This document shows positions 17,722-27,119 of a stretch of 64,000 bases of DNA, piece by piece. A model generated the notes under the pieces. The model was not told the origin of the DNA. It saw only the letters and a list, made by a program, of their open reading frames with translations, and made no database searches. The translations under genes and the position numbers were made by a program. The stretch comes from Exiguobacterium aurantiacum DSM 6208 (lineage in GTDB: Bacteria; Bacillota; Bacilli; Exiguobacteriales; Exiguobacteriaceae), in assembly GCF_000702585.1 (NCBI RefSeq), contig NZ_JNIQ01000001.1, forward strand, positions 256,501-320,500, given 5' to 3'. Every line of letters starts with the position of its first letter. Within the stretch, counting starts at the first letter, position 1.

Positions 17722-17818
17722 TGACACCCGTCCAGTTTTCAAACAATTTTGATACTTCTCCAAACGGTTCCCGTGCTACACTAAAACGGATGAGAAACGA
17801 TTTGGGGAGGTATTTTTT

Positions 17819-19057
17819 ATGCAATCAAAATTGATTGAACGGTTAATGACGTACGCCAAGATTGACACGCAATCTGACTTCACGAGTGAGACGACGCCGT
17901 CGACGGCAAAACAATGGGATTTGATTCGTCATCTCGAAGCCGAGTTGAAAGCGCTCGGTCTCGAAGACGTCGAGACGGATGCGTATGGCTACTTGTTCGC
18001 GACACTTCCAAGCAACGTTGACTTTGATGTGCCGACGATCGGGCTCCTCGCTCACGTTGACACGGCGACCGATTTCACCGGGACGAACGTCAATCCGCAA
18101 CTCGTCGAACATTACGAGGGCGGCGATATCGTCTTGAACGAGGCACTCGGTGTCATCATGTCACCGAAAGACTTCCCTGAGCTTGACGGATACGTCGGTC
18201 ACACACTCATGACGACGGACGGAACGACGCTCCTCGGGGCCGATGACAAAGCGGGCATCGCCGAGATCGTCACCGCGGTCGAGTACTTGCTCGCCCATCC
18301 GGAGATCGAACACGGACCGGTCCGGATCGCCTTCACACCTGACGAAGAAATCGGACGCGGACCACACAAATTCGACGTCGAGCGCTTCAATGCGGACTTC
18401 GCCTACACGATGGACGGCGGTCCACTCGGCGAACTGCAGTACGAGAGTTTCAACGCAGCCGGTGCGACCGTGACGTTCCACGGAACGAACGTCCACCCAG
18501 GCAGCGCGAAGAACAAGATGGTCAACTCGATGAAGCTGGCGATGGCATTCCATAACCGCCTCCCGGCCGACGAAGCACCGGAGCACACGAGCGAGTATGA
18601 AGGCTTCTTCCACTTGAACGGTTTCTCGGGCGATGTCGAGACGACGACGCTCCAGTACATCATCCGCGACCACGACAAAGCGAAATTCGAGGCACGCAAA
18701 GTGTTGCTTGAGAAGCTCGTCGCGGAATGGAAGCAGAAATACGGTGAAGCGCGCATCGACTTGAAGATGGACGATCAATATTACAACATGGCCGAAAAGA
18801 TCGTCCCGGTGAAACACATCGTCGACACGGTCGCGGACGTCATGCGTGACCTTGGCATCGAACCGAAAATCGAACCGATTCGCGGGGGAACGGACGGTTC
18901 GCAACTGTCTTACATGGGCCTTCCGACGCCGAACATCTTTACCGGCGGCGAGAACTATCATGGAAAGTTCGAATATATCTCCGTCAACAACATGGAAAAA
19001 GCGACACACGTCATCATCCAGACGCTTCGCACGTTCGCCGAACGGGCTCGAGCATAA
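17819..19057 (+). CDS. pepT: Peptidase T (tripeptidase)
   Basis: The 412-residue M20-family metallopeptidase cleaves the N-terminal residue of tripeptides in the cytoplasm. Zinc ligands and catalytic residues are visible: H and D in [11 protein letters not shown] in GADDKAG, the E-E pair in [10 protein letters not shown], and D in [10 protein letters not shown]. The dimerisation domain follows from [15 protein letters not shown]. Length matches PepT (about 410). The ATG at 17819 follows ggggagg. The terminator after it is shared with the next gene's ribosome site. Confidence 0.95.
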   Translation: MQSKLIERLMTYAKIDTQSDFTSETTPSTAKQWDLIRHLEAELKALGLEDVETDAYGYLFATLPSNVDFDVPTIGLLAHVDTATDFTGTNVNPQLVEHYEGGDIVLNEALGVIMSPKDFPELDGYVGHTLMTTDGTTLLGADDKAGIAEIVTAVEYLLAHPEIEHGPVRIAFTPDEEIGRGPHKFDVERFNADFAYTMDGGPLGELQYESFNAAGATVTFHGTNVHPGSAKNKMVNSMKLAMAFHNRLPADEAPEHTSEYEGFFHLNGFSGDVETTTLQYIIRDHDKAKFEARKVLLEKLVAEWKQKYGEARIDLKMDDQYYNMAEKIVPVKHIVDTVADVMRDLGIEPKIEPIRGGTDGSQLSYMGLPTPNIFTGGENYHGKFEYISVNNMEKATHVIIQTLRTFAERARA

Positions 19058-19063
19058 TTTATG

Positions 19064-19113
19064 CGCCTCCACTCATTCTCTTCTACACTAGAGATATTGG
19101 AGGCGATTTTTTT
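19064..19113 (+). terminator. Terminator hairpin containing the osmC ribosome binding site
   Basis: CGCCTCCA at 19064-19071 pairs with TGGAGGCG at 19098-19105 and is followed by a run of seven T ending at the osmC ATG. The right arm contains the GGAGG used to start the next gene, so the same structure ends pepT transcripts and hides the site in any read-through RNA. Confidence 0.65.
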
Positions 19114-19560
19114 ATGAAGCACACCTTTCACATGAACCTCGACTGGACCGGCGGACGCAACGACGTCGGTACGATCGAGGCGGAACGATTAAAGACAAAG
19201 ATTTCCATCCCCCCAGAAATGGACGGACCTGGCATCGGGACGAATCCGGATGAGATGCTCCTCGGGGCGGCGGCGACGTGTTATATCATCACCCTCGCGG
19301 CCATGCTCGGTCGGAGCGACTTGACGCATCAAGGGATCACGATTGACGCCGAAGGCATCGTCGACGTGACGAACGGCGTGTTCACGTATGAGACGATTCG
19401 GTACGCGACGCGCGTCCTGATGCCACAGACCGCGACAGACCGCGACATCTCGCTCGTCGAACGCATCGCCAAGAAAGCGAAAGACGGTTGCATGATTTCA
19501 CGCGCCTTGGCCGGCAACGTCGCGTTCGAGCTCGACACGACGATCACGCGCGTCGGCTGA
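19114..19560 (+). CDS. OsmC/Ohr-family peroxiredoxin-like protein
   Basis: The 148-residue protein has the OsmC fold markers with two redox cysteines: one in AAATCYIITLA and one in DGCMISRAL. Such proteins reduce organic hydroperoxides or bind related small molecules in the cytoplasm. The start is at 19114, 10 bases after GGAGG. Its TGA overlaps the sfsA ATG (TGATG), so the two are coupled. Confidence 0.88.
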   Translation: MKHTFHMNLDWTGGRNDVGTIEAERLKTKISIPPEMDGPGIGTNPDEMLLGAAATCYIITLAAMLGRSDLTHQGITIDAEGIVDVTNGVFTYETIRYATRVLMPQTATDRDISLVERIAKKAKDGCMISRALAGNVAFELDTTITRVG

Positions 19561-20276
19561 TGTCCCAATTCGAACAACCGTTACGCGAAGGGACAATCGT
19601 CAAGCGACGCAATCGGTTCGTCATGGACGTGTTGCTTGATGATGAGGTCGTCGCCTGTCACTGTCCGGTCACAGGACGCATCGGCGACCTCGTCTTTCAT
19701 GGGGTACCTTGCCTCGTCTCACCGGCAGACGGGACGAACCGCACGACCCGCTTCACGGTCGAGGCCATCTCGATCGACGATACGCAATGGATCGGCATTC
19801 ATCAAGGTCGCGTCAACGACTGGGTCGCTCACTTGTTGAGCCTCAACGCCTTACCGGTCTTTTCATCTCCGGAACGCATCGAACGAGAACCCCTCGTCGC
19901 ACGGTCGCGACTCGATTTCAAAGTTGACGGTCTCTATATGGAGGTAAAGATGCCGCTCACCGAACTATTCGTGACACCGCTCCCCCGCTTTGAACGACGT
20001 GCGGTGACGAGACCGGTCGAGACCGAACGGTTGATTCGTCATCTCGAGGCGCTGATCGCAACGTTACCGGAAGCCGGTCGGGCCGTCTTGCTCTATGTCT
20101 TCTTGTACGACGCGCCCGTCTTCACGGGAAATCCGAACCGGAGACACGATGCCTTGATTCGCCAGTTGATACGTGAGGCGATTAGGAATGGGCTTGAAGT
20201 GTGGCAGGTGAACGGTCGCGTCTCTCCTGATGGCATCACGCTGCTCCGCTGTTTCGAGACGACGGCGTCACAATAA
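19560..20276 (+). CDS. sfsA: SfsA family protein (sugar fermentation stimulation homologue)
   Basis: A 238-residue protein starting at MSQFEQPLREGTIVKRRNRF. The frame is open upstream but that part lies inside osmC. Conserved features are RRNRFVMDVLLDDEV, CHCPVTGRIGDL, SRLDFKVDGLYMEVK (the D/E/K nuclease-like core D-F-x-V-G/D...E-V-K) and FLYDAPVF. SfsA proteins are DNA-binding or nuclease-like proteins of unclear function, of about 230 residues. Translation is coupled to osmC through the TGATG overlap and a terminator follows immediately. Confidence 0.85.
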   Translation: MSQFEQPLREGTIVKRRNRFVMDVLLDDEVVACHCPVTGRIGDLVFHGVPCLVSPADGTNRTTRFTVEAISIDDTQWIGIHQGRVNDWVAHLLSLNALPVFSSPERIEREPLVARSRLDFKVDGLYMEVKMPLTELFVTPLPRFERRAVTRPVETERLIRHLEALIATLPEAGRAVLLYVFLYDAPVFTGNPNRRHDALIRQLIREAIRNGLEVWQVNGRVSPDGITLLRCFETTASQ

Positions 20277-20303
20277 AAACAGCCATCACACGATGGCTGT
20301 TTT
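20276..20303. terminator. Bidirectional terminator sfsA / SpoIIM-domain gene
   Basis: 12-bp perfect stem AAAACAGCCATC/GATGGCTGTTTT with a 4-base loop, U-rich on both strands. Confidence 0.92.
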
Positions 20304-20913
20304 ACTGTAATAAGAGCGGCGTGACGTACGCCTCGATGACAGCCGAGATGGCGAGTAGCGGGACGACGATGAAAAGAAACATCTTCAATCCGACGAAAAA
20401 GAGCGCTTTTAACGTGACGTCCGTCTCTTTCCCCCGCATCCTGTGCCAAATATGTCGGTTGAGCGACAACCCCATCGCCGCACCGAGCAGGATGGCCGAA
20501 ATCTCCGTGATGCCGTGCGGCAAGATGCCGAGCGCGATCACTTTCATGACCGATTCGCCGGCAAAGTCGACGATCATGGCGACGAGGCCGATGATGGCCG
20601 CGTTGACGACGATGAACACATACGGGATGAACAATGGGATCATCCCAAGTAAAAAGGCGAGTAGTGCGACGCGCGTGTTGTTCACGAAGAGGGCGATCAT
20701 CGTATCAAACGCACTCGTATCGAACGTCAGTCCACGCGACTCGAACATATCGCCAATCTGAGTCAAGATTTCTTCGATTTGCTCACTCGTGACGAATGAA
20801 CGAAAGATGAAATAAGACGCAATGCTCGTCACGATGAAAATGACGAGCAGTCGAAAGAAGTCTTTTCGATAATAGTTGCTCCACGCTTCACGAAGCGATA
20901 ATGATGTTTTCAT
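20302..20913 (-). CDS. SpoIIM-domain membrane protein (stage II sporulation M-like)
   Basis: A 203-residue protein starting at MKTSLSLREAW with GGGGGG upstream; the frame extends 21 codons further but without a ribosome site. It has about five membrane segments and the SpoIIM/DUF95 signature around LGILPHGITEISAILLGAAM. In spore formers SpoIIM helps septal peptidoglycan hydrolysis during engulfment; homologues of unknown role occur in non-sporulating bacteria. It is a lone gene here. Confidence 0.85.
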   Translation of the reverse strand: MKTSLSLREAWSNYYRKDFFRLLVIFIVTSIASYFIFRSFVTSEQIEEILTQIGDMFESRGLTFDTSAFDTMIALFVNNTRVALLAFLLGMIPLFIPYVFIVVNAAIIGLVAMIVDFAGESVMKVIALGILPHGITEISAILLGAAMGLSLNRHIWHRMRGKETDVTLKALFFVGLKMFLFIVVPLLAISAVIEAYVTPLLLQ

Positions 20914-21044
20914 AGTCTTCCCCCCTAATTTCCTTCTACGAAGCTTGTCAACTTTTGTTTCATATTTACCCATCACTGCGCGTTTTCAAAAAACATGATA
21001 CAATACACGTCGTAAACTAATCAGAAAAACGAGGGATCCTATAC

Positions 21045-22670
21045 ATGATTACAGTAAATAACGTAAGTCTCCAATTCGGTGGACGCAAGTTGTTCGAAGA
21101 CGTGAACATCAAGTTCACACCAGGCAACTGTTACGGATTGATCGGCGCGAACGGTGCCGGAAAATCAACATTCTTAAAAATTCTTGCCGGCGAGCAAGAT
21201 ACGACGACAGGTGACGTCAGCTTCTCACCAGGCGAACGCCTCGCCGTCCTCAAACAGGACCATTACGCGTATGAAGACCAAGCTGTTCTCGAGACCGTCA
21301 TCATGGGTCACGAACGCTTGTATCAAGTCATGAAAGAAAAAGACGCTATTTATATGAAAGAAGACTTCTCTGACGAGGACGGCATGCGTGCCGCGGAACT
21401 CGAAGGCGAATTCGCCGAGATGAACGGTTGGGAAGCTGAATCGGAAGCCGCAATGGTCCTTCAAGGACTCGGCATCACGGACGCTTCGCACCATAAACTC
21501 ATGAGCGAGCTCACAGGCGGCGAGAAAGTTAAAGTCCTCCTCGCACAGGCGCTATTCGGCAAGCCGGACATCCTGCTTCTTGATGAGCCGACGAACGGAC
21601 TTGACCTCAAGGCGATCCAATGGCTCGAAGAGTTCTTAATCAACTTCGAGAACACCGTCATCGTCGTATCCCACGACCGTCACTTCTTGAACAAAGTTTG
21701 TACGCACATGGCCGACCTCGACTTCGGGAAAATCCAATTGTACGTCGGGAACTACGACTTCTGGTACGAGTCGAGCCAACTCGCTTCACGTATGGCCAAC
21801 GACCAGAACAAGAAAAAAGAAGAGAAAATCAAAGAACTCCAAAACTTCATCGCCCGTTTCAGCTCGAACGCCTCGAAGGCGCGTCAAGCGACATCGCGTA
21901 AGAAGTTGCTCGATAAGATCACACTCGACGACATCCGTCCGTCATCACGCCGTTACCCGTTTGTCGGATTCTCGATGGAACGTGAAATCGGGAACGACGT
22001 CCTTTACGTCGACAACGTCTCGAAGACGATTGATGGCGTGAAAGTGCTCGACAACGTCACGTTCTCACTGAACAAGACGGACAAAGTCGCATTCGTCGGC
22101 CGTTCAGACGTCGCCATCACGACGCTCTTCAAGATCATCATGGGCGAAATGGAACCGGATACGGGTACGGTCAAATGGGGCGTGACGACGACACAGTCGT
22201 ACTTCCCGAAAGACAACTCGGAATACTTCGAAGGCTCGGACAAGAGCATTTTGGACTGGTTACGCCAGTTCTCGCCAGCAGACGAGTCGGATACGTTCCT
22301 CCGTGGCTTCCTCGGACGCATGCTCTTCTCAGGCGAAGAAGTCATGAAGAAAGCATCTGTCCTCTCAGGGGGAGAGAAAGTCCGTTGCATGCTCTCGAAG
22401 ATGATGCTCTCGAACTCGAACGTCCTCGTCCTCGACGATCCGACGAACCACTTGGACCTCGAGTCGATCACGGCACTCAACAACGGTCTCGAGACGTTCA
22501 AAGGCGTGCTCCTCTTCAGCTCGCATGACCATCAGCTCATCTCGACGATCGCCACGCGCATCATCGAAGTGACGCCGAACGGTATCGTCGACAAAGAAGC
22601 GACGTACGATGAGTTCCTCGAGAACGAATCACTTCAACAACAAGTCGAATCACTCTATCAGAACGCATAA
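21045..22670 (+). CDS. ABC-F family ATPase (YkpA/YbiT type)
   Basis: The 541-residue soluble protein has two ABC domains joined by a charged linker (about 245-300) and no membrane part, as in ribosome-associated ABC-F factors. Domain 1 has Walker A GANGAGKST (34-42), signature LTGGEKVK and Walker B ILLLDEPTNGLDL. Domain 2 has signature LSGGEKVR and VLVLDDPTNHLDLES, but its Walker A reads GRSDVAITT (352-360), where the lysine is replaced by Ile358 and the last glycine by Ala357. It stands alone with its own terminator. Relatives modulate translation; the exact target is unknown. Confidence 0.92.
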   Translation: MITVNNVSLQFGGRKLFEDVNIKFTPGNCYGLIGANGAGKSTFLKILAGEQDTTTGDVSFSPGERLAVLKQDHYAYEDQAVLETVIMGHERLYQVMKEKDAIYMKEDFSDEDGMRAAELEGEFAEMNGWEAESEAAMVLQGLGITDASHHKLMSELTGGEKVKVLLAQALFGKPDILLLDEPTNGLDLKAIQWLEEFLINFENTVIVVSHDRHFLNKVCTHMADLDFGKIQLYVGNYDFWYESSQLASRMANDQNKKKEEKIKELQNFIARFSSNASKARQATSRKKLLDKITLDDIRPSSRRYPFVGFSMEREIGNDVLYVDNVSKTIDGVKVLDNVTFSLNKTDKVAFVGRSDVAITTLFKIIMGEMEPDTGTVKWGVTTTQSYFPKDNSEYFEGSDKSILDWLRQFSPADESDTFLRGFLGRMLFSGEEVMKKASVLSGGEKVRCMLSKMMLSNSNVLVLDDPTNHLDLESITALNNGLETFKGVLLFSSHDHQLISTIATRIIEVTPNGIVDKEATYDEFLENESLQQQVESLYQNA

Positions 22671-22671
22671 G

Positions 22672-22704
22672 AAAAATCGATCGGCCGCGGCCGATCGATT
22701 TTTT
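22672..22704. terminator. Bidirectional terminator, ABC-F / YtkA-like gene
   Basis: A perfect 32-base palindrome centred at 22687-22688 (stem containing ATCGATCGGCCG) with A and T runs at its ends. Confidence 0.93.
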
Positions 22705-23453
22705 CATTGGACTTCGACCGTCTCCATGACGTGTTCATGGATGTCGTGCCCTTTCGTCACATGAACTTGAACGTTATATGGTCCCGCCTCGGTAAACGTG
22801 TGCTCCCCTGTGTACACACCGTCCGTCTCTTCAAGTTTCACCCACTCATGTTTTTCAGCTCCGTCTTTGAACACTTCAAGTTGGACGTCAGCCCCAGTGA
22901 GCGTCTCGTGGTCGATTTCCACGTTCACCTTGAACGGTTGCGGTTCGTTCACCGTCGCTTGTTTCGGTTCAAGCACAATGTCAGCACCGGCGTGGTGATG
23001 ATGGTCGCTCGTTTCCTCCGCCTCAGCCGCCGTTTCCGGATGACCGACCGTGACGTTCGTCGTCGGCATCGTGTGCATCGATCGAGCCGTCACATGGACT
23101 TGCACCGTATAAACCGCTTCATCGGCGAACGTCGTGTCGACTTCATATACCCCGTCTTCAGTCAGTGACGCCTTCATCATCTCGCTATCTTCTTTTGCCC
23201 CGTTCTTCCATACTTCGAACTTGATTTCGTCGGCATCGTCGACCGGTTTGTCTTCTTGCGTGACACGTACCGAGAGCGTGACGGTTTCCCCTTTGTCAGC
23301 TGTCGCCGGCACGTTCAATTCGGCTTCGACGGGTTCCATCGATTGGACGGTTTGAGCCGCATTGTCTGTTTGTTCGGATCCACAAGCCCCAAGCACCAGT
23401 ACGCTAGCGAGACTTGTCGCCATTCCCAAATTCATCATTGTTCGTTTCATCAT
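22704..23453 (-). CDS. Lipoprotein with two YtkA-like domains and a His cluster
   Basis: This 249-residue precursor has a lipoprotein signal with lipobox LGAC (C24). Two immunoglobulin-like YtkA domains follow, each ending in a strand with VHV: one near YTVQVHVTARSMHTMP and one near YNVQVHVTKGHDIHEH. They are joined by an acidic linker with four consecutive histidines. The His and Met clusters suggest binding of a metal such as copper, as for YtkA/FixH-like proteins near copper or cytochrome oxidase genes; here no such neighbour exists. Start could be either of two adjacent ATGs. Confidence 0.8.
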   Translation of the reverse strand: MMKRTMMNLGMATSLASVLVLGACGSEQTDNAAQTVQSMEPVEAELNVPATADKGETVTLSVRVTQEDKPVDDADEIKFEVWKNGAKEDSEMMKASLTEDGVYEVDTTFADEAVYTVQVHVTARSMHTMPTTNVTVGHPETAAEAEETSDHHHHAGADIVLEPKQATVNEPQPFKVNVEIDHETLTGADVQLEVFKDGAEKHEWVKLEETDGVYTGEHTFTEAGPYNVQVHVTKGHDIHEHVMETVEVQ

Positions 23454-23726
23454 ACATCCCCCTATTTAACCGCTTACATGTTTCACACTTTGTTCATGAT
23501 ACCATCCTTTTTCAGGAAATGTGTGAGGATTGTGTGATATTTACCACGCCCCTCGCTCATAAATTGCACACATAATTTGAGAGACGTTCGCCAAAAATTC
23601 CTTTGTCTAATTTTAGGTTTTTTGATGAGATCATCTGAAATGGGGTATATAAAATATATATACAGCTCAATATTTGGAAAGCCTTAACATCAAGATACAT
23701 ACACCATGAATGGAGGCGAATGGAAA
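23454..23726. other. Divergent intergenic region with an AT-rich inverted repeat
   Basis: This 273-base spacer separates the leftward YtkA-like lipoprotein from the rightward deacetylase. GTATATA-N5-TATATAC at 23645-23663 forms an inverted repeat about 65 bases before the deacetylase start and could be a regulator site. No gene is seen. Confidence 0.35.
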
Positions 23727-24923
23727 ATGAAGAGCAGGTTCGTACGTGTATTAATGGCCTTGTTGATCATGTTGGCACCGTTAGTCACTTATCCAAAATC
23801 AGCCGATGCCGCCGCTTCAAAATTCATAACGAGCGTGAACACGACCAGTAAAGTCGTGGCATTGACGTTCGATGATGGGGCGGATGGTGCGAATACGAAC
23901 AAGATTTTGGACATACTCGCGAAAAACAACGTCAAAGCCACTTTCTTTTTAACTGGATCGGGCGCCAACCATCACCCCCAATACATTAAAAACATCGCAG
24001 CCAAAGGTCACCAACTCGGTAACCACTCCTACAGCCATCCAGACTTTACCAAATTAACCGCCACTCAAATGAAAACAGAGCTCGATCGGACGGAAGCGAT
24101 CGTCAAGTCACTAACAGGCAAGACGACAAAACCGATTTTCCGGGCACCGTTCGGCGCTGTGAATAGTGCCGTCTTGAACGGAGTCGGCGCAGCCGGCTAT
24201 GGTTATACGATTCAATGGAACATTGACACAATCGACTGGAAAGGTCTCACCGCCAGTCAAATCAACACAAAAGTCCAAACGAACATCAAACCTGGCTCAA
24301 TCGTCTTGATGCACACAGGTGCAGGCGCACCGGGCACACCGCTCGCCTTGCCTACGATGATTTCACAACTAAAAGCGAAAGGGTACAAGTTCGTCACCGT
24401 CTCACAACTGCTCGCGTATCAACAAGCACCGACCGGTAAAACGTACACTGTCAAATCAGGGGATACGCTCTACAGCATCGCCCGTGCTTACAACGTCACC
24501 GTCGCCGCCCTCGCTGCCGCGAACAAAATCACCAACTACAACTTGATTTCCGTCGGACAAGTGCTCGTCATTCCAGGTACGACCGTCACACCGCCGCCTA
24601 CGACGACCGTCAAATACACGGTCAAGTCAGGCGACACCCTCTATAAGATCGCGACGCTGTATAAGACGACCGTCGCGAAAATTGCCGCCGCCAACAATAT
24701 CACGAACGTCAACTCGATTTACGTCGGACAAGTGTTGATCATCCCGGGCACGACCGTCACACCGCCGCCTGCGACGACCGTCAAATACACGGTCAAGTCG
24801 GGCGACACCCTCTATAAGATTGCGACAGCCTATAACACGACCGTCGCCAAGATTGCCGCTGCCAACAATATTACGAACGTCAACTTGATCAGTGTCGGCC
24901 AAGTGCTCACGATTCCTCGCTAA
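23727..24923 (+). CDS. Secreted polysaccharide deacetylase with three LysM domains
   Basis: The start is at MKSRFVRVLM, 11 bases after ggagg; an ATG 21 bases earlier lies before that site. The 398-residue precursor has a Sec signal ending near ADAAA. Its NodB domain carries all five motifs: TFDDG, the metal pair in NHSYSH, RAPFG, D-T-I-D-W and LMHTG. It therefore should deacetylate N-acetylglucosamine in peptidoglycan or chitin outside the cell. Three C-terminal LysM repeats (each opening TVKSGDTLY and closing near VGQVL-I-P) are joined by Thr/Pro linkers and bind the wall. Repeats 2 and 3 are almost identical, also in DNA, showing recent duplication. Confidence 0.92.
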   Translation: MKSRFVRVLMALLIMLAPLVTYPKSADAAASKFITSVNTTSKVVALTFDDGADGANTNKILDILAKNNVKATFFLTGSGANHHPQYIKNIAAKGHQLGNHSYSHPDFTKLTATQMKTELDRTEAIVKSLTGKTTKPIFRAPFGAVNSAVLNGVGAAGYGYTIQWNIDTIDWKGLTASQINTKVQTNIKPGSIVLMHTGAGAPGTPLALPTMISQLKAKGYKFVTVSQLLAYQQAPTGKTYTVKSGDTLYSIARAYNVTVAALAAANKITNYNLISVGQVLVIPGTTVTPPPTTTVKYTVKSGDTLYKIATLYKTTVAKIAAANNITNVNSIYVGQVLIIPGTTVTPPPATTVKYTVKSGDTLYKIATAYNTTVAKIAAANNITNVNLISVGQVLTIPR

Positions 24924-24925
24924 TC

Positions 24926-24963
24926 AAAAGAAGTGCCCACCGAACTCGGTGGACACTTCTTTT
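24926..24963. terminator. Bidirectional terminator, deacetylase / moeB
   Basis: 10-bp outer stem AAAAGAAGTG/CACTTCTTTT and inner stem CCACCG/CGGTGG, U-tails both ways. It also ends the long leftward narK-moeB run. Confidence 0.92.
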
Positions 24964-24964
24964 A

Positions 24965-25975
24965 TTATGCGCCAAGACATTCATCGACCATCGCTGCCGC
25001 GACATGCGTGTCATCGACTCCATGGACGAGCACCCGACCATCTTTGAATAAGAGCATCCGATGATTTCGCCATCGCCACTCCAACATGAACGGTGTCCGC
25101 TTCACGGAGACGTCGGCTCGCTCAAGCTGATTGGCGATCGGCTCAAGCCCTTCGATAGGCCGGCGGACTTGGACAACGTCACGTCCACATAAAAGTGCTG
25201 TCTGCTGTCGATTCGGAACGAGGCTCGGATATTCATGTTGTTGGCAAGACTTACACGACACGTCGACGAGTCGTGCGACATCGAGTCGTTGCGACTGATT
25301 TTCCCACATGTCTTCAATCAAGAGACGGCGTTCCATTTTCTCATGACGGCCCGTCAAATATTTAAGCGTCTCCACCGCTTGACGACTCGCCACGTGTTGC
25401 ACGATCGGCGCCACGACCCCCGCTGACGCACACGTCTGTCCGGCAAGCGGTAAATGACGCATGAGGCAACGAAGACAAGGTGCCTGCCCTGGCATCACTG
25501 TGTAGTTCATCCCATAGGCTCCAACGCACGAGGCGAATAAAAACGGAATGCCGCGTTCGAGCGCAAAGTCATTCAATAGAAGGCGTGTGTCGACGTTATC
25601 TGTTGCGTCCAGCACCATGTCGACGTGAGGCAACGGACGAAGCCAATCCCAAGAGACGTCGGCGATGTGCGTGTTCAAATCGACATCTGAGTTGATCGCC
25701 TTTAACCGTTCAAACGCCGCAATCGCTTTTGGCGTCTCGGCGAGCGCATCCTGTTCTGCGTAGAGCGTCTGTCGCTGCAAGTTCGTCATCTCGACATAAT
25801 CGCGGTCGACGAGGATGAGCGAGACGCCGGCACGCACGAGCTGATCCGATACTGCCGCACCGAGAGCGCCGAGCCCTACAAGGAGAACGCGCTTCATCGC
25901 TAGTTCATTTTGACCTTCCGCTCCGATGCCATGAAATCGGGCTTGCCGCGCATAGCGCTCCGGGATGCGTGTCAT
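24965..25975 (-). CDS. moeB: Molybdopterin-synthase adenylyltransferase (MoeB/ThiF family)
   Basis: This 336-residue protein adenylates the C-terminal glycine of MoaD. It has the nucleotide loop [18 protein letters not shown] plus N-L-Q-R-Q, the catalytic aspartate in [11 protein letters not shown], and two zinc CxxC pairs (CLRC and CKSC). The C-terminal 70 residues extend beyond the ThiF core but lack the Cys of a rhodanese active site. It is the last gene of the molybdenum cofactor run, overlapping moaC by four bases. Confidence 0.88.
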   Translation of the reverse strand: MTRIPERYARQARFHGIGAEGQNELAMKRVLLVGLGALGAAVSDQLVRAGVSLILVDRDYVEMTNLQRQTLYAEQDALAETPKAIAAFERLKAINSDVDLNTHIADVSWDWLRPLPHVDMVLDATDNVDTRLLLNDFALERGIPFLFASCVGAYGMNYTVMPGQAPCLRCLMRHLPLAGQTCASAGVVAPIVQHVASRQAVETLKYLTGRHEKMERRLLIEDMWENQSQRLDVARLVDVSCKSCQQHEYPSLVPNRQQTALLCGRDVVQVRRPIEGLEPIANQLERADVSVKRTPFMLEWRWRNHRMLLFKDGRVLVHGVDDTHVAAAMVDECLGA

Positions 25976-26436
25976 CGGATGTAGTCTCCAGACTTCCCAC
26001 CTTGTTTCTCGAGCAAGTACGTCGGTCCGATGACGATTCCTTTATCGACGGCTTTCGTCATATCGTACACGGTCAAAGCAGCGACTGACGCGGCTGTCAA
26101 CGCCTCCATCTCGACACCGGTATCCCCTTTCGTCTTCACGAACGACTCGATGATGAGCTGCGTCTCGTCCCACTCGAACGTCAAATCAACTTTTTTCAAG
26201 GCGAGCGGATGGCACATCGGAATAATGCGGCTCGTCTCTTTAGCGGCCATGATGCCAGCCACTTGGGCGACGGCGAGCACGTCGCCTTTCACGAGACTGC
26301 CGTCCGTGATGAGCTGTTTGAGCTCTCCGCTCAGCCCCACCGATGTCCGGGCCCGAGCTGTCCGAGTCGTTTCCGGTTTATCCGATACATCGACCATCTG
26401 CGCCCGCCCTTGGTTGTTCATATGTGTCAATTCCAT
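25972..26436 (-). CDS. moaC: Cyclic pyranopterin monophosphate synthase (MoaC)
   Basis: The 154-residue enzyme completes the first step of molybdenum cofactor synthesis after MoaA. Hallmarks are [26 protein letters not shown] and [17 protein letters not shown], with the usual near-C-terminal MTKAVDKG. It starts after GGAGGG and overlaps moeB by ATGA. Confidence 0.95.
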   Translation of the reverse strand: MELTHMNNQGRAQMVDVSDKPETTRTARARTSVGLSGELKQLITDGSLVKGDVLAVAQVAGIMAAKETSRIIPMCHPLALKKVDLTFEWDETQLIIESFVKTKGDTGVEMEALTAASVAALTVYDMTKAVDKGIVIGPTYLLEKQGGKSGDYIR

Positions 26437-26439
26437 CGT

Positions 26440-26667
26440 TTACCCTCCGCTTACCATTGGAATGACGGCAACCGTGTCCCCGTCTTCGATCATGTAGTCA
26501 TCCATCTCATAACGCTCATTGACCGCGAACATGAGCCGTTCTGCACCCGAGACGCCCCGATCGGCCAAATCAGCTCGCAAGGCGGCGATGGTTTGCGGCG
26601 CTGAAACGGTATAGGATCGGACGGCCAATTCTTCTGCCACGTGGGCAAAGCACAATACTTCAATCAT
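26440..26667 (-). CDS. moaD: Molybdopterin synthase small subunit (MoaD)
   Basis: This 75-residue ubiquitin-fold sulfur carrier ends in the diagnostic Gly-Gly (VIPMVSGG), which is adenylated by MoeB and thiocarboxylated. It overlaps moaE by ATGA and lies three bases before moaC, so all are translated together. Confidence 0.92.
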   Translation of the reverse strand: MIEVLCFAHVAEELAVRSYTVSAPQTIAALRADLADRGVSGAERLMFAVNERYEMDDYMIEDGDTVAVIPMVSGG

Positions 26668-27119
26668 GTGTACGTCACTCCTTCCGGGCGGCCCGGCAGC
26701 TGCTCTTTTTGATCACCCATCCATTTCGTACCGTCTGTCCAATGCTCTCGTTTCCAAATCGGAACGATTTCTTTGATGCGTTCGATCGCGTACCGGTTCG
26801 CCTCATACGCATCGGCACGGTGGGAAGAACTCGTCGCGATGACGACCGCTTCTTCCGTAATGTCGAGCCGCCCGATTCGGTGATGGATGGCTGTCAATGC
26901 ACCAGGCCAACGTTCCGCCACTTCTTGCGCGATTTGTTCGAGCATCTTCTCGGCCATCGGCACGTACGATTCGTACTCGAGGAGCTCGGTCTGTTTAGAC
27001 CCTGTCATCTCCCGCACCGTTCCGATGAACAGCACGACCGCTCCAACGTTACGATGTCGGACCACCTCGTAGAGTGCCATCGGTTCGAGCGGATGTTCAT
27101 TTACTTCGTACCATTTCAT
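26664..27119 (-). CDS. moaE: Molybdopterin synthase large subunit (MoaE)
   Basis: The 151-residue catalytic subunit starts at MKWYEVNEHPLEP, with AAAGGTGG upstream. It has GAVVLFIGTVREMTG, LEYESYVPMAEK, IHHRIGRLDITEEAVV and the C-terminal active-site lysines in PIWKREHW and DGTKWMG. It inserts the dithiolene sulfurs carried by MoaD. It overlaps the end of mobB by 23 bases. Confidence 0.93.
   Translation of the reverse strand: MKWYEVNEHPLEPMALYEVVRHRNVGAVVLFIGTVREMTGSKQTELLEYESYVPMAEKMLEQIAQEVAERWPGALTAIHHRIGRLDITEEAVVIATSSSHRADAYEANRYAIERIKEIVPIWKREHWTDGTKWMGDQKEQLPGRPEGVTYT

Noticed and set aside
18161-19072. A 303-codon frame antisense to pepT
   Set aside because: pepT on the plus strand is complete with all zinc ligands; the antisense frame is low-complexity, Arg/Val/Asp-rich and has no homologue pattern, a typical mirror of codon use.
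24435-24923. LysM DNA repeats considered as a CRISPR-like or mobile array
   Set aside because: The repeats keep the reading frame, are about 150 bases long and encode LysM domains.
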